From: Coix lacryma-jobi var. lacryma-jobi
Taxonomy: Eukaryota > Streptophyta > Magnoliopsida > Poales > Poaceae
Length of the DNA stretch: 64,000 nucleotides
NCBI GenBank assembly: GCA_009763385.1
Contig: CM019824.1
Coordinates: forward strand, 142,173,705-142,237,704
Direction: 5' to 3'
Shown: piece after piece, positions 45,776-56,708 of the stretch
Layout of the letters: every line of letters begins with the position of its first letter
How positions within the stretch are numbered: position 1 is the first letter of the stretch
Program-made: the position numbers and the translations under genes
The notes under the pieces: model-generated
Database searches by the model: none
What the model saw: only the letters and a program-made list of their open reading frames with translations
What the model was told of the DNA's origin: nothing

Positions 45776-45787
45776 TGGTATCAGAGC
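45776..45787 (+). other. Primer-binding site of element F
   Basis: TGGTATCAGAGC matches the 3' end complement of initiator methionine tRNA and lies two bases after the LTR. Confidence 0.93.
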
Positions 45788-45837
45788 AAGGTTCCTCAGA
45801 TAAACGTTTCACCGCGTGAGTAGTTTCATTGGCCAAG

Positions 45838-48265
45838 ATGGATGATAGCACAATGAAGGCTCTAGTCGACCAAATTTTAGCTCAACTCTCTGAGACGCTG
45901 AAAGTGCAACAAAAACAGCAAATGGACAAGATGCTAGAGCAAATTGACAAGTTGAAGGAGATCATCAAGCCAAATTAAGAATCATTCAATGATGGTGGTG
46001 ACAAGACACCGAAGACACCAAAAGATTATGCAAGAACCGGTTTTGACTATGGCTCGACAAGCAAAGGTGTTAGTTCCAACTTGCCCATGGTCAACACCGA
46101 GAAGCCACTGTCATTTGATGGTGTGAGATACACGGATTGGGCTCATAGGATGAAGTTACATCTTATAGCTGCAAGGTGTTGGGAAGTAGTGGATGTAGGT
46201 GTTAGTATACCAGAGGATGGTAGTGAGTGGACACCCAAAGATGCCACAAATTTTCATCTCAATGCTACAGCGGCAACCTTGATCTTGCAATGTCTAACCC
46301 CAGAAGAGAACAACAAAGTCAATGGTATGGTTAGTGCAAAACAAATTTGGGATACTTTGAAAGTATCATTTGAAGGTGACAAGAGTGTGAGAACGGGAAA
46401 CATTGAGCTTCTTCTAGGAAAGATTGAGAACTTCAAGATAAGGGAAGGAGAAACCACTCAAGATATGTTCAATAGATTCATGACCTTGATCAACTAGATT
46501 AGAGCACATGGAGATACAAGATGGGATGACAATGCTGCATCAAGGAAGATATGTAGTGTACAGACAAAAGAACAATATGCTTGCTTTGATCATTATGGAA
46601 AGAGAAAACTATCATACTATGACACCACAAGAAATGCTTGCCAAATTGATGCATCATGAAGTACTAGATGATGAAGCTATTGAAGCAACAAGGCATAGGA
46701 AGAGCATTGCCCTCACGGCATCACAAGGAAGTGAAAGTCATTGGAACAAAAGGCATTGTGAGCATAAAAGCAACAACAATGATGATGATGATCTTAATGA
46801 TGAGCAAGCTCTATTGGTGAGAAACTACAAGAAATTCTTGAGAATGAAGAAAAATAAGTTAGGAAGAAGTGATGGAATCAAAAAATACAAGAAAAGGTTT
46901 TCCTATGAGTGTGGTGACATTGGGCACTTTGTCGCGGATTGTCCAAACAAGCGAAAGAAGTTTAGGAACAACAAGCAAGGTGACATGAAGTACAAGGACA
47001 AGAGAAAAGGTGAAGCACATATAGGACAAGAATGGCAATCGGATGATGATAGTGAAGATGACAATGACAATGAGAAGAAGAGTGTAGCCGCTATTGCTAT
47101 ACATGAGACATCTTCATCAATAAAGCTCATCACCGACCATGCTTCATCGACATTCTTCTTCACCAACGTCTCTTCATCACCTTCACTCTTTGCCAACCTC
47201 TCCGACAACGACTATCAAACTCCTACTTGCCTCATGGAAAATGGAGATAAGGTACCACCTAACCCTCCTACTCACATATCTAGTGATTGTCATAGTGAAG
47301 ATGAAAATGATGAGAACTATGCTGATAAAATAATCAAGAAATATGACAAAGTTGCAGCAACTAAAATCTTGAAGCTAATGTACAAAATAGATAGACGTGA
47401 GTCATGCATTGAGTCACAAGGGGAATTGCTCCTAGAGGAAAGGGAGAAGAACCAAGGACTTGAAGCATGTCTCACCAAGGAAAAGGAAAAGGTTGAGAAG
47501 TTAAATGTAGAGTTGTCCATGGTTAAGGACTCTCATGAGCGCTTGACCAAGGAACACTCTTCACTTAATGACTCTTTGGCTAGTCTAAAGAATGAAAATA
47601 GTTTGGTTCAAGAAAGCCTTACAAGCTTAAAGGATAAATGTCAAAACCTTGAACTAAACTATGAAGCTCTTTGGAAAAGCATCTCTACCATTTCTAAGGA
47701 AACCAAAGGTTCAACTAGCAAAGGTTGTGAAAGATGCTTTAATATTGATATAAATGCATGTGCAACTAACCATGTTGAGCAAGAGAAGGAAGACAAGGAG
47801 ATTCAAAGGTTGAACACAATAGTCAAGGTTGGTTGCAAGTGCAAGGAGAAGCAACAAACCGCAGTGTCCAAGGCATCAAGACACCCCATGATCAAAGATG
47901 ACATTGGCTACAATAGGTATGATGGAAAAGTCAATGGAAGGAACATGGTCAATGGGGTGGCTTGTGTGAAGTTCAACAAGAGTGTGCCACTTGTTGATCT
48001 TATCAACAAAGTGAACAATGTTGCTACTCCTACAAGCACAATTGACAACAATAAGAAGAAGCAAGTTGAGGTCCCCAAGCAACAAGTGCCTATCTCACAC
48101 AATCACATTAGTGATTACATGTGTTGTTGGGACAAGGATGGAAATATTGTGGTGAAGTATTTGGGCGCTCTCAAGAAGAGACAAATCTTGAGGAGTGTTT
48201 GGGTGCCCAAATCTTATGTGTCTAACCCCTTAGGTTCCATCTCAGGACCTAAAACAAAAGCTTAA
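45838..48265 (+). pseudogene. Element F gag
   Basis: The ATG at 45838 opens a frame with TAA at 45976-45978 (codon 47). The same frame then stays open from the UBN2-like region (PLSFDGVRYTDWAHRMKLHL) to TAG at 46495-46497. After a frameshift near 46500-46560 it continues to 48265. The single CCHC knuckle has lost its first Cys (SYECGDIGHFVADC). A coiled-coil-prone stretch (about 47400-47690) and the C-terminal VWVPKSY signature follow. The function would be particle assembly and RNA binding; this copy is inactive. Confidence 0.88.
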
Positions 48266-48660
48266 ATTTGTTTTATAGGAATACTCCTCCAGTGGATCAA
48301 GTTGGGTACTTGATAGTGGATGCACAAATCATATGACGAGAGAAGAAGATGTTCACCTCCTTTCAACCAAATCAAACATCACGTGAAAGGATTGTCTTTG
48401 GTGATAATAGCAAAGGAGAGATCCTTGGTTTGGGTAAAATTGCTATCTCAAATGATCATTCGATTTCCATTGTATTACTTGTGAATTCGTTGGGGTACAA
48501 TTTGCTATCCGTCTCACAACTTTGTGAAATTGGTTACAATTGTCTCTTTACGTATAAGGGTGTGGAAGTCTCTAGAAGGGCAGATTCCTCTATTGCTTTT
48601 ACGGGTTAATTAAAGGGCAAGCCCTATCTAGTCGATTTTACAACTAATAGAGTGGGGTTC
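48266..48660 (+). pseudogene. Element F pol start: protease and part of GAG-pre-integrase
   Basis: One frame reads WVLDSGCTNHMT, the aspartic protease active site, and stops at about 48385. Another carries RERIVFGDNSKGEILGLGKI and NLLSVSQL, the usual sequence after the protease, ending with a stop near 48609. The gene is cut at 48660 by element G. Confidence 0.82.
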
Positions 48661-51600
48661 TATAACACCCTAAATTTCTTTTTTTAAATTAGTAATAAAT
48701 TTGAGCATTTATTTAATTTTCTGAGCATCTAACCTAGGTCAAATAATAATTTTAGAATAATTAAAATAAACCCTAGAGCTTAGAAACATTTTTGTTACAT
48801 TCATGCCAGTGCATAATATTTTGTTTTGAGTGTAGGATAGATTGGTTGTGTTCAAATTCAAATGCAAATTTGAATTTGAACAAAGTTTGAGCTTTTAGAA
48901 AATAAAAAGGCTTTCTTTTTATTCCTCACTCTCTCCCTCCTTTCAACCCACCAGCAGAAGCGGCCCAGCTGCCAGCCCACATCTCCATCTCCCCCTCCCG
49001 CCTCGCACTTCGGCCGCCCTAGCGCCTGCGGCCCGCTCTCGGCCTGCCTCCTCCATCCCTACCTCCACTTCGGGCTTGGCCCAGATCTGTGTGGCAGTCG
49101 GCCTGCCTTCCCATTCTCCTTCCCTCACGTGTGGCCCGTTCCCTGGCCCAACTCGGTGGCCTACTGCAGCCGCAGCCCACTCGCGCCCTTCCTCTCTCTC
49201 ACTGGTCCGCGGGACCCAGACGTCAGCAACTCCCCCCCCCCGTCTTCCCGCTGAGCCCGTTCTCCACGCCTCGTCTTTACGCTGGCATCTTCAATCCACC
49301 GGGAGGTTATAGCATTCAAGGAGGCCATTCAAGCCGCGCCTTGATGCCTCGGCCATAACCGCAGCGCCTTCCGCTCCTCAACTGACCCCCATCACCCTAT
49401 AAAGCTCTCGGTCGAGCTCTCCCTCTTCCCCTTTCGCCCCGTTTCCCTCAAACCTGCGCGGCCGCCGTTGATTCCTCAGTTTGGAGCTCCAAACTTCGCC
49501 GAGATCGTGCCCGAGAGCTCCGTCGTACGCCTCCGCGTACGCAGGTTCCTTTTCCCCCTCTGTTTTGGCCTCGTTCCCCTCCAATTTGTGCTCACCGGTG
49601 TCTTTCTCTCTCTGCAGCGAGCCTCCGCTCAGCGCTAGCCTCAACAGAGTCCCCTCGGCTTCGCGAGCTCCTCGATTGAGGCCGTGGTGAATCCCCTGTC
49701 CCTCCCCGTGCGTTTAATTTCTTTCCCAGTGCTCAGAGATGCCGGCTTGGGAAGCTCCGAACCTACGCTAATGGCGCTGCCACGGGTGCTTGTGCCGCGA
49801 TGCCATCCCCGCCCAAATCGACTGTGCATCTGAGTTCGCGATGTCACTAGCATCTTCTAGGTATAGTCCGCATGGAGAACCAAGGCCCTGAGCACCGGAA
49901 CAGTCTTCTCCGGCGAGCACGGGTACCGGCGTCAATGGCACCGCCGTCTGGAGCTCCTCCTCCGATGGCCTATTTCTCCCAATCGAGCCAGAGCCGTTCA
50001 TTTTTTTTGATGGATGGCTGAGATTAGAAGGTACCCTTTCGGGGTGTAACCGGTGCACTAGTGCACCCAGTCCAAGTCGCCACCGTAGCAGGTCCACACC
50101 AACGTGGTGGACCGTGCCACTCATGCCGCGTCGTGTGTACGCCACGTCAGCAGGCGACTTGGTCAGCAGTCCACGCGTGCACACTTTGCATAAAAGCCCT
50201 TGGCTTTTCCTGATATTTACCCGCAATCCACTCTAGTTCTAAACAGCCGAGTTTTTATTCTCTTAAGCCCCTGTACTTTTTGGTATTAGTGGCCGCCGTC
50301 CAGGGTTGCGCAGTAAAGGCGAAAATGATTTGTTTTAATTCAAATTTAAATGCAGTTTATTTACAAAAGTGCCACTGAACCTTGTTTTGAGCATAACTTT
50401 TGATTTAAAACTCCGATTAGAGTGATTCTTGCGCTCACGTGTTCGTAGAAATGCGTAGAATAATTTTAAAAGCTTTTTATCTTGTTTTAATACTGTTTGG
50501 TGTACTGTTCTAATAGATTATTATTTAATTTCTTGTAGTGATTGTTTTGGAGGCTTGTATGGTGTTGTTGATCACGATTAGAGTGTAATCTCTCCGTTTT
50601 TATAAAGAAGCAAGTGATTGGACTTCAAGATCAGCAGTAAGCTAAGGTTTAAGATAGGCAAGTGTAACAAAGGAAATCCTTGTACCTATTCAATGTTTAA
50701 TAATTCATTTATGCATGTGTCTAATATTGAAAAGCCTATAAGGACTTTACCTAGCTGACTTTGTACCATATATCCTTGTATCCTATGGGTTGGTATGCAT
50801 GTTTCAATAGATGCTTCCGCGCATAACCAAGATTAAATAATTAATTTGACTAATTATTTATGCAATATGGATAAAATGATGCTTTTTAGCAACATGGTTT
50901 GGAGGACTCTATCCTAAAGCGACAACCTAGGATTTTACCGTACAACCATGAGGATCACATGGCTTTGATCTTAGCTAATTACTTAGATTTGTTCTAGCTC
51001 GTCTGTAGCTTACCGAAAGGGCAAGACGGGGGGTACCATGTAGCTTATGGGTCCTGTCCTGCTAGGGTGTGCACTATGTGGTTTTGGAGTGTCACCTTAG
51101 GGGAAGGTGGATATAACTCTTGGGAGACTGAAAACTCAGCGGCTACGACTTGTTAGGGCGTCTTTGGAAAGGCTTCGTAGTGAGACCCTGCCGCACATCC
51201 TTGGTAGATGTGATATGGGAGTAATTAACCCTGGCATTTGGGAATCACGACTCACGGGTAAAGTTGTACACACTCTGCAGAGTTTGATCAAACTGTTATA
51301 ACAGCCGTGCTCACGGACACGAGCGACCTGGATCCTTTATGATTGGGTACTATCTGGATCTTTTGGAAATGATATTACTCCTGATTAATGATACTTCACA
51401 CTTGCGATGGTTTATTCACTAAAGTAGTGATTCAGGAATAATAAAATATGACCAACTAAAATTGCTAACTGCGGTCAAACCGAGTCAAGCATTTTGAGCC
51501 TTCATAAACCCCTGAGTTATACTTGCTAAGCATGGTGCGCTTACGCTTGTTTCACTATCAATGAAAATCCCGGATGGGTACCAGATAAAGGAGTCTAGAA

Positions 51601-51870
51601 AGAGGACCATGGAGAAGTTTCAAGAAGTTGAAGGTTGAGGTTCACCAGTCAACGTCCCTGTGGAATCGTGGCGTTCTCCTGAAGATTAGTTTCCCGTTTC
51701 CGTTGTGTACCTGTTCAAGACTTGTAAGTCTTGTTGTAATGTTTAATTATCGATATGTAATAAAGCACAACTTTTGGTATCTACATTGTTTTGTCACTGT
51801 ATGTGTGATTTGACGTCCTGGGCACACATATGGTTAGCATTCGGTTTTATCCTTAAAATCGGGTGTGACA
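48661..51870 (+). repeat. Element G 5' LTR
   Basis: The 3210-bp LTR has inverted terminal words TAACACCC and GGGTGTGACA; the expected first G appears mutated (TATAAC). About 48940-50240 is GC-rich and gives many chance open frames. The rest is AT-rich with no gene. Confidence 0.85.
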
Positions 51871-51872
51871 AA

Positions 51873-51884
51873 TTGGTATCAAAG
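51873..51884 (+). other. Primer-binding site of element G
   Basis: TGGTATCAAAGC lies two bases after the LTR. It is one base from the iMet-type site. Confidence 0.85.
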
Positions 51885-52408
51885 CTGTGTTGACTGTAGG
51901 ACGCTCAGCCTAATTATAAATGGTCGTTTAAGAGTTTTGTTTCACTCTCCCTTTACCTTGTAATTTATTAAAAAGTATGCTTAACTCCTTATCTCTACTC
52001 TATTGCAAATTCTTGACACTCAAACTTCTGGATCTTGTTTTACCGTGGCCCGGATGAAGATTAACACCTTGTTGACCATTAGGAGACTTGCCATTTATAA
52101 TATAAGAATGTTTAGAAACAAGTTTTGAGTTGAGTCTTATGTATGTCATGTGCAACTATGTGGTTGTATGTTTGACTTTATGACCATGATTGATTTGGAT
52201 CTTTGTTATGATTGTGATGAGTTGTAGAAGTGATGACCACATCTTCATCTAGTTAGAAGTTAAGGCTTAAGTTTGTAGGATTAGATAGATGGGGTTCAAT
52301 CCTATCTTCCTTATCAGTATCTCTCATCTTAGTGTGATATCTTTGTCAAGTTCCGTTCAACCTATGTCATGGTCACTTGGGACTAATGTCATTCATGGTT
52401 CCAAACAG

Positions 52409-53095
52409 ATGGAGAACACAGGAAATACCTCCAATGGCAGTGGCAATGAAAGCAATCTGCAAAGTCAACCTGCAGTATCTATGGAACAATTCATGATAGT
52501 GCAAACTCAACTTATGCAACATATGACACAAACAATCCAGAATCTTCAACAAAATCCACCAGCACCTGCTAAAGTGAGAAACAAGCGAAAGGAGTTTCTG
52601 AATGGATGTCCCCCAGTTTTTACTTATTCACCTGATCCGTTGCAAGCTGAAGATTGGCTTCGTGTTATAGAGAAGCAACTCGAGATAGTTCAATGTAATG
52701 ATGAAGAGAAGGTTCTCTATGCTTCAGGGCAACTACAAGGTGCAACACTTGATTGGTGGGAATCTTTCCAAGCTAGTCACCCAAAAGATGAAGAGGTTAC
52801 ATGGCTATTCAGGAATGGTTTTCGTTCTCATCATGTATCTGTTGGTTTGGTAAGATTGAAGAAGAAAGAGTTTCTTGAGTTGAAGCAGGGAGATATGTCT
52901 GTGAGTGAATATCATGATAAATTTATTCAGTTATCACGCTATGCACCCAAGGAGGTCAATGAAGATAGCAAGAAACAAGAATTATTTTTGGAAGAACTTA
53001 ATGATGGATTGCAATATCAGTTGTTGTCTCATACTTTTGAAAGTTTTCAATTGTTGGCAGATAAAGCTTTATTACTCAACAATAAGCATTTGTGA
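52409..53095 (+). pseudogene. Element G gag (capsid part)
   Basis: The likely start is the ATG at 52409 (MENTGNTSNGSGN); an open frame extends upstream to 52289. The Retrotrans_gag region is clear (AEDWLRVIEKQLE, YASGQLQGATLDWWE, GDMSVSEYHDKFIQLSRYAP). A stop at 53095 and a frameshift separate it from the zinc-knuckle region. Confidence 0.88.
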
Positions 53096-53207
53096 GATTC
53101 AAGAGAAGAAAAGAAAGCTTCAGAGTCAGCAATCTGCGTGCAACAACCATCCTCGTCTCACCTATCAGGAAAGTTGTTAGCAAAACAACCCAGATCAGTC
53201 AAGTCAT

Positions 53208-54912
53208 ATGAGTTATGATCAAGATCAGCTACAACAACCACAAAGCAACACTTCTGTTCTGAGTCAGGATCAAATTGATAGTACGTCCATGAGGGATAAT
53301 ACTCCAGATACTCTTGCTACAACAGTCAATAAATGCCTTACTTGTGGTGAATCTGGTCATTTTTCCAATAAATGTCCGACACATAAGGTACAATGCAAGG
53401 GTAAGAATGAACAGGTGAAATCTCGACAACCTAGTAAAAAGAAGCAAGGGCAGCACAATTTCATTCAAGGAAAAGTGAATTGTTTGAATGCAAAAGCAGT
53501 CAGTGAAACTCCAGATGTTGTGACTGGTACACTTTTGGTGAATTCAAACCCAGCCTCAGTGATGTTTGATTCAAGGGTTTCACACTCCTTCATTGCTCAT
53601 TCTTTTGTAAAGAAACATAATATGCCAGTGTGTGCACTGAAGAAGCATATGTTAGTCAGTTCACCGAATGGAGAAGTACAAGCTACTCAAAAATGCCCCA
53701 TTGTAAGTCTTGAAATAAGGGGGGTAGAATTTATGGCAAATCCTATTGTGTTGAAAACTTCAGGGATTGATATGATTCTTGGAAGAGATTGGTTAAGACC
53801 ACCAAAAGCAGTCATTGGAGGTGAAAACAGTTTTGTACTCTTGACATCTATGTTTGGTGAGGAAGTTGAATTCAAAGCTATCTCGCCTGAACCCGAGATT
53901 GTTATGGTCAATCAGATGAAAAGTGTTACACTTGAAGATATTAGAGTAGTGAATGAATTTCCAGATGTATTTCCAGATGATTTGCCAGGTATGCCACCAG
54001 AACGTGACATTGAGTTCATAATTGATCTTTTACCTGGAACTGCACCAATTGCAAAGAGACCATACAGAATGGAAGTAAATGAATTAGAGGAAGTTAAGAA
54101 GCAAATAAGAGAACTACAGGATAAGGGTTACATACGTCCTAGCTCTTCACCATGGGGAGCACCAGTTTTGTTAGTTGAAAAGAAAGATGGAACACAGAGA
54201 ATGTGTGTAGATTACAGATCTCTTAACGAGGTAACCATCAAGAATAAATACCCATTGCCAAGAATTGATGATTTGTTTGATCAGTTGAGAGGTGCATGTG
54301 TACTCTCCAAGATTGATCTTCGTTCAAGGTATCATCAATTGAGAATTCGCCCGTCTGACATTCCAAAAACTGCTTTCACAACACGCTATGGGCTTTATGA
54401 ATATACAGTTATGTCCTCTGGGTTAACTAATGCACCACAAAGTCTTTATGAAATATCTTGATAAATTTGTGGTGGTATTCATTGATGATATTCTGGTATT
54501 CTCCAAGAATGAAGAAGAACATGAAGAGCATTTGAGGCTTGTGTTACAGAAACTCAAAGAGCATCAACTCTTTGCAAAATTCAGCAAATGCGAATTCTGT
54601 TTGAAAGAAGTGTCTTTCCTTGGTCACGTCATTTGAAATGGTGGTGTAGCAGTGGATCCTAACAAAGTCAGGGATGTGTTGAACTGGAATCCGCCTCAGG
54701 ATGTGAGTCAGATCCATAGTTTTCTCGGAATGGCAGGGTACTACAGAAGGTTCATTGAAGGATTTTCAAAGATTGCAAAACCTATGACATCTCTGTTATT
54801 AAAGAATGCCAAGTTTATATGGTCTGAAGAGTGCCAAACAAGTTTTGAGGAGTTAAAGAAAAGATTAACCTCAACACCAGTGCTTATCATGCCTGATATC
54901 ACTAAAAGCTTC
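53208..54912 (+). pseudogene. Element G gag knuckle, protease and reverse transcriptase
   Basis: The frame 53208-54461 carries a CCHC knuckle (CLTCGESGHFSNKC), a protease whose active site reads DSR in place of DSG (MFDSRVSHSFIAHSF), and RT motifs (PYRMEVNELEEVKKQ, GYIRPSSSPWGAPVLLVEKK, DYRSLNEVTIKNKYPLPRID). A small deletion with frameshift near 54440 follows TNAP. Downstream in another frame are the catalytic FIDDILVFS (about 54478-54504), a stop near 54634, and the RT-RNase H connection (HSFLGMAGYYRRFI). The gene is then broken by element E at 54912. Confidence 0.92.
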
Positions 54913-56708
54913 AGAAAGGGTCGAGATGGCAGACTAGAGGGGGGTGAATAGTTCTTTTTAAAATTAAACGTAGCGGCTAACCGAAACAAATGCGGAATTA
55001 AAACTATCGGTCTAGCCAAGACTACACCCCTCTACCTATACTCTATGACACCTTACAAAAGATCCTAATCAATGCAAATAAGGTGTCGGGCTAGCTAGAG
55101 CTCACCTAACCAATTCTAGAAGCAAGGTCACACAAGCCTATGCAACTAGTACTTCAAGCACGGGGGAGCTCCTACACAATCTAGCAAGCAAAGCACAAAG
55201 CCTAAGCTCACTAGCAATGCTCAATAACAAGGCTACACAAGCCAAATTAGAGAGCTCAACTTAGCTACACAAACTAAGCAACTAAACACTAGCACAAGAG
55301 ATAGTATTGCAATACAAGCTAGTGTAAACAGCAGGCAGTCGGTACTACCGGGTCGGTACCACCGATGGTCGGTAGTACCGGCCCTATGGCGGTACTACCG
55401 ACAGGTCAAACTGGAACTACACAGAGAGCTCCCAGACTACTTCCAGACCTCGGTACCACTAATGGTCGGTAGTACCGGCCCTATGGCGGTACTACCGACA
55501 GGCCATTCTGGAACTACACAGAGAGCACCCAGAACACCAGACATTAGTACATCATCGGTCGGTAGTACCGGCCCTATGGTGGTACTACCGACAAGCCAAC
55601 TATGGATCTACACAGAGAGCATCCAAACTTCTCCAGAATTCAAAATATCAACGGTCGGTAGTACCGGCCCTATGGCGGTACTGCCGGCAGGCCAACCTCA
55701 GCACAACACAGAGAGTCTGCAAAACCCTTCAGGACCACGGTACTATCGACCCCCTGGTCGGTAGTACCGAGGGTCGGTACAACCGACCCTATGGCGGTAC
55801 AACCGCTAGGCCACTTCAGACCCAACACAGAGAAGGTTGCACGCAGCATCCTTGGGCGGTACTACGGACCCCCTGGTCGGTACTACCGACCACACTCAAA
55901 AAACTTCTTTTTCTTCTCTATGTTGATCCAAATCAACTCCAACAACTTCTCCTTTGTAAATATGCCAACACCACCAAGTGTACAACATCATGTGCATGTG
56001 TGTTAGCATTTTCATAATCATTTTCAAAGGATTTTCACTAGCTCTTACCGCGGCACTCGATCCTAGTAACAACGCAATGTTAGATCGCTCAAGTGGCACT
56101 AGATGACCGATATGCAAACAAGTTTGCTCCTCTTAATAGTATGGCCATCTATCCTAAACCCGGTCATAATCTTCTTTACACACCTATGACTAGTGAAATG
56201 AAATGCCCTACAAGTATACCTTTGTCTTGTGCATTCCATTTCATCTCCTCTGGTGTTGATGCAACACATGCACCAACCTCTTCATCAAATGATATGATCC
56301 ACTTCATATCATCACATGGCCTCCATGGTCCATCGATCTTGACATCACTTGCTCTTCACCATCGCTTCGGTCCTTCGGCGCCAAGTCTTGCTTAAGCCTC
56401 CCGACACTCGGTACCAACGGCTTCAAAGCCTCCAACTTGCCCTTCACCTTTGCAACTGGTCCATCAAGCCAAGTCTTGCCTTGATCTTCACCATCTTAGC
56501 CACATGACCACATGTCATGTTTCATGTGCATTAAGCTCCTTCTTCACATGTGTGAGCCTTGCAACATCCTCTAAGCCATTTCTCCTCTATGGCATATGTT
56601 GCTCACACATGATCACCTGTGGACTAATCACCTATGTAATTTACTTCAAACACATATTAGTCCACCTAAGTTGTCACTCAATTACCAAAACCAAACAAGG
56701 ACCTTTCA
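54913..56708 (-). repeat. Element E 3' LTR (left copy), with 991-bp internal deletion
   Basis: This 1796-bp copy is 991 bp shorter than the right copy. The missing part runs from inside the first palindromes (CGGTACTACCGG) to a later GTCGGTACCACCG word and contains the TATA region seen in the right LTR at 62450. The outer about 110 bases differ at about nine sites from the other copy, while the next about 300 look identical. Confidence 0.93.
55350..55900. repeat. GGTCGGTAGTACCGG palindrome array, element E left LTR
   Basis: About 15 GGTACTACCGAC/GTCGGTAGTACC words are present, with a sub-repeat of about 105 bases built on GGCCCTATGGCGGTAC and ACACAGAGAG. Open frames through it (55462-55764 on the plus strand) only reflect the repeat. 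Confidence 0.88.

Larger units (their letters stand above)
44241..48660 (+). mobile_element. Element F: 5' part of a plus-strand Sirevirus, cut by element G
   Basis: The 5' LTR (44241-45773) begins TGTAAGTGCATTCGCC and ends CCCTTTCA after a conserved C-run. An iMet-type PBS TGGTATCAGAGC follows at 45776-45787. A broken gag (45838-48265) and the start of pol (protease) follow. At 48660 the sequence switches to the LTR of Gypsy element G; the rest of F must lie beyond the right window edge. The right end and target duplication are therefore not visible. Confidence 0.88.
48661..54912 (+). mobile_element. Element G: long-LTR Gypsy (chromovirus Tekay/Del-like), cut by element E
   Basis: The 5' LTR (48661-51870, 3210 bp) begins TATAACACCC and ends GGGTGTGACA. 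A PBS-like TGGTATCAAAGC follows at 51873-51884. Gag, protease and RT follow on the plus strand. At 54912 the gene is cut by element E, and RNase H coding resumes at 63961-64000 (FSIYCDASRQGLG), so about 40 bases of the continuation are visible. Integrase, 3' LTR and target duplication lie outside the window. The domain order gag-protease-RT-RNase H is Gypsy-like. Confidence 0.9.

Noticed and set aside
49076..49690. Several GC-rich open frames suggesting a host gene
   Set aside because: They lie inside the long LTR of Gypsy element G and show no domain or consistent frame.
55350..55900. CRISPR-like pattern of short palindromic repeats with spacers
   Set aside because: The repeats lie in LTRs of plant retrotransposons, occur in both orientations, have irregular spacing and no cas genes. 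The genome is eukaryotic.
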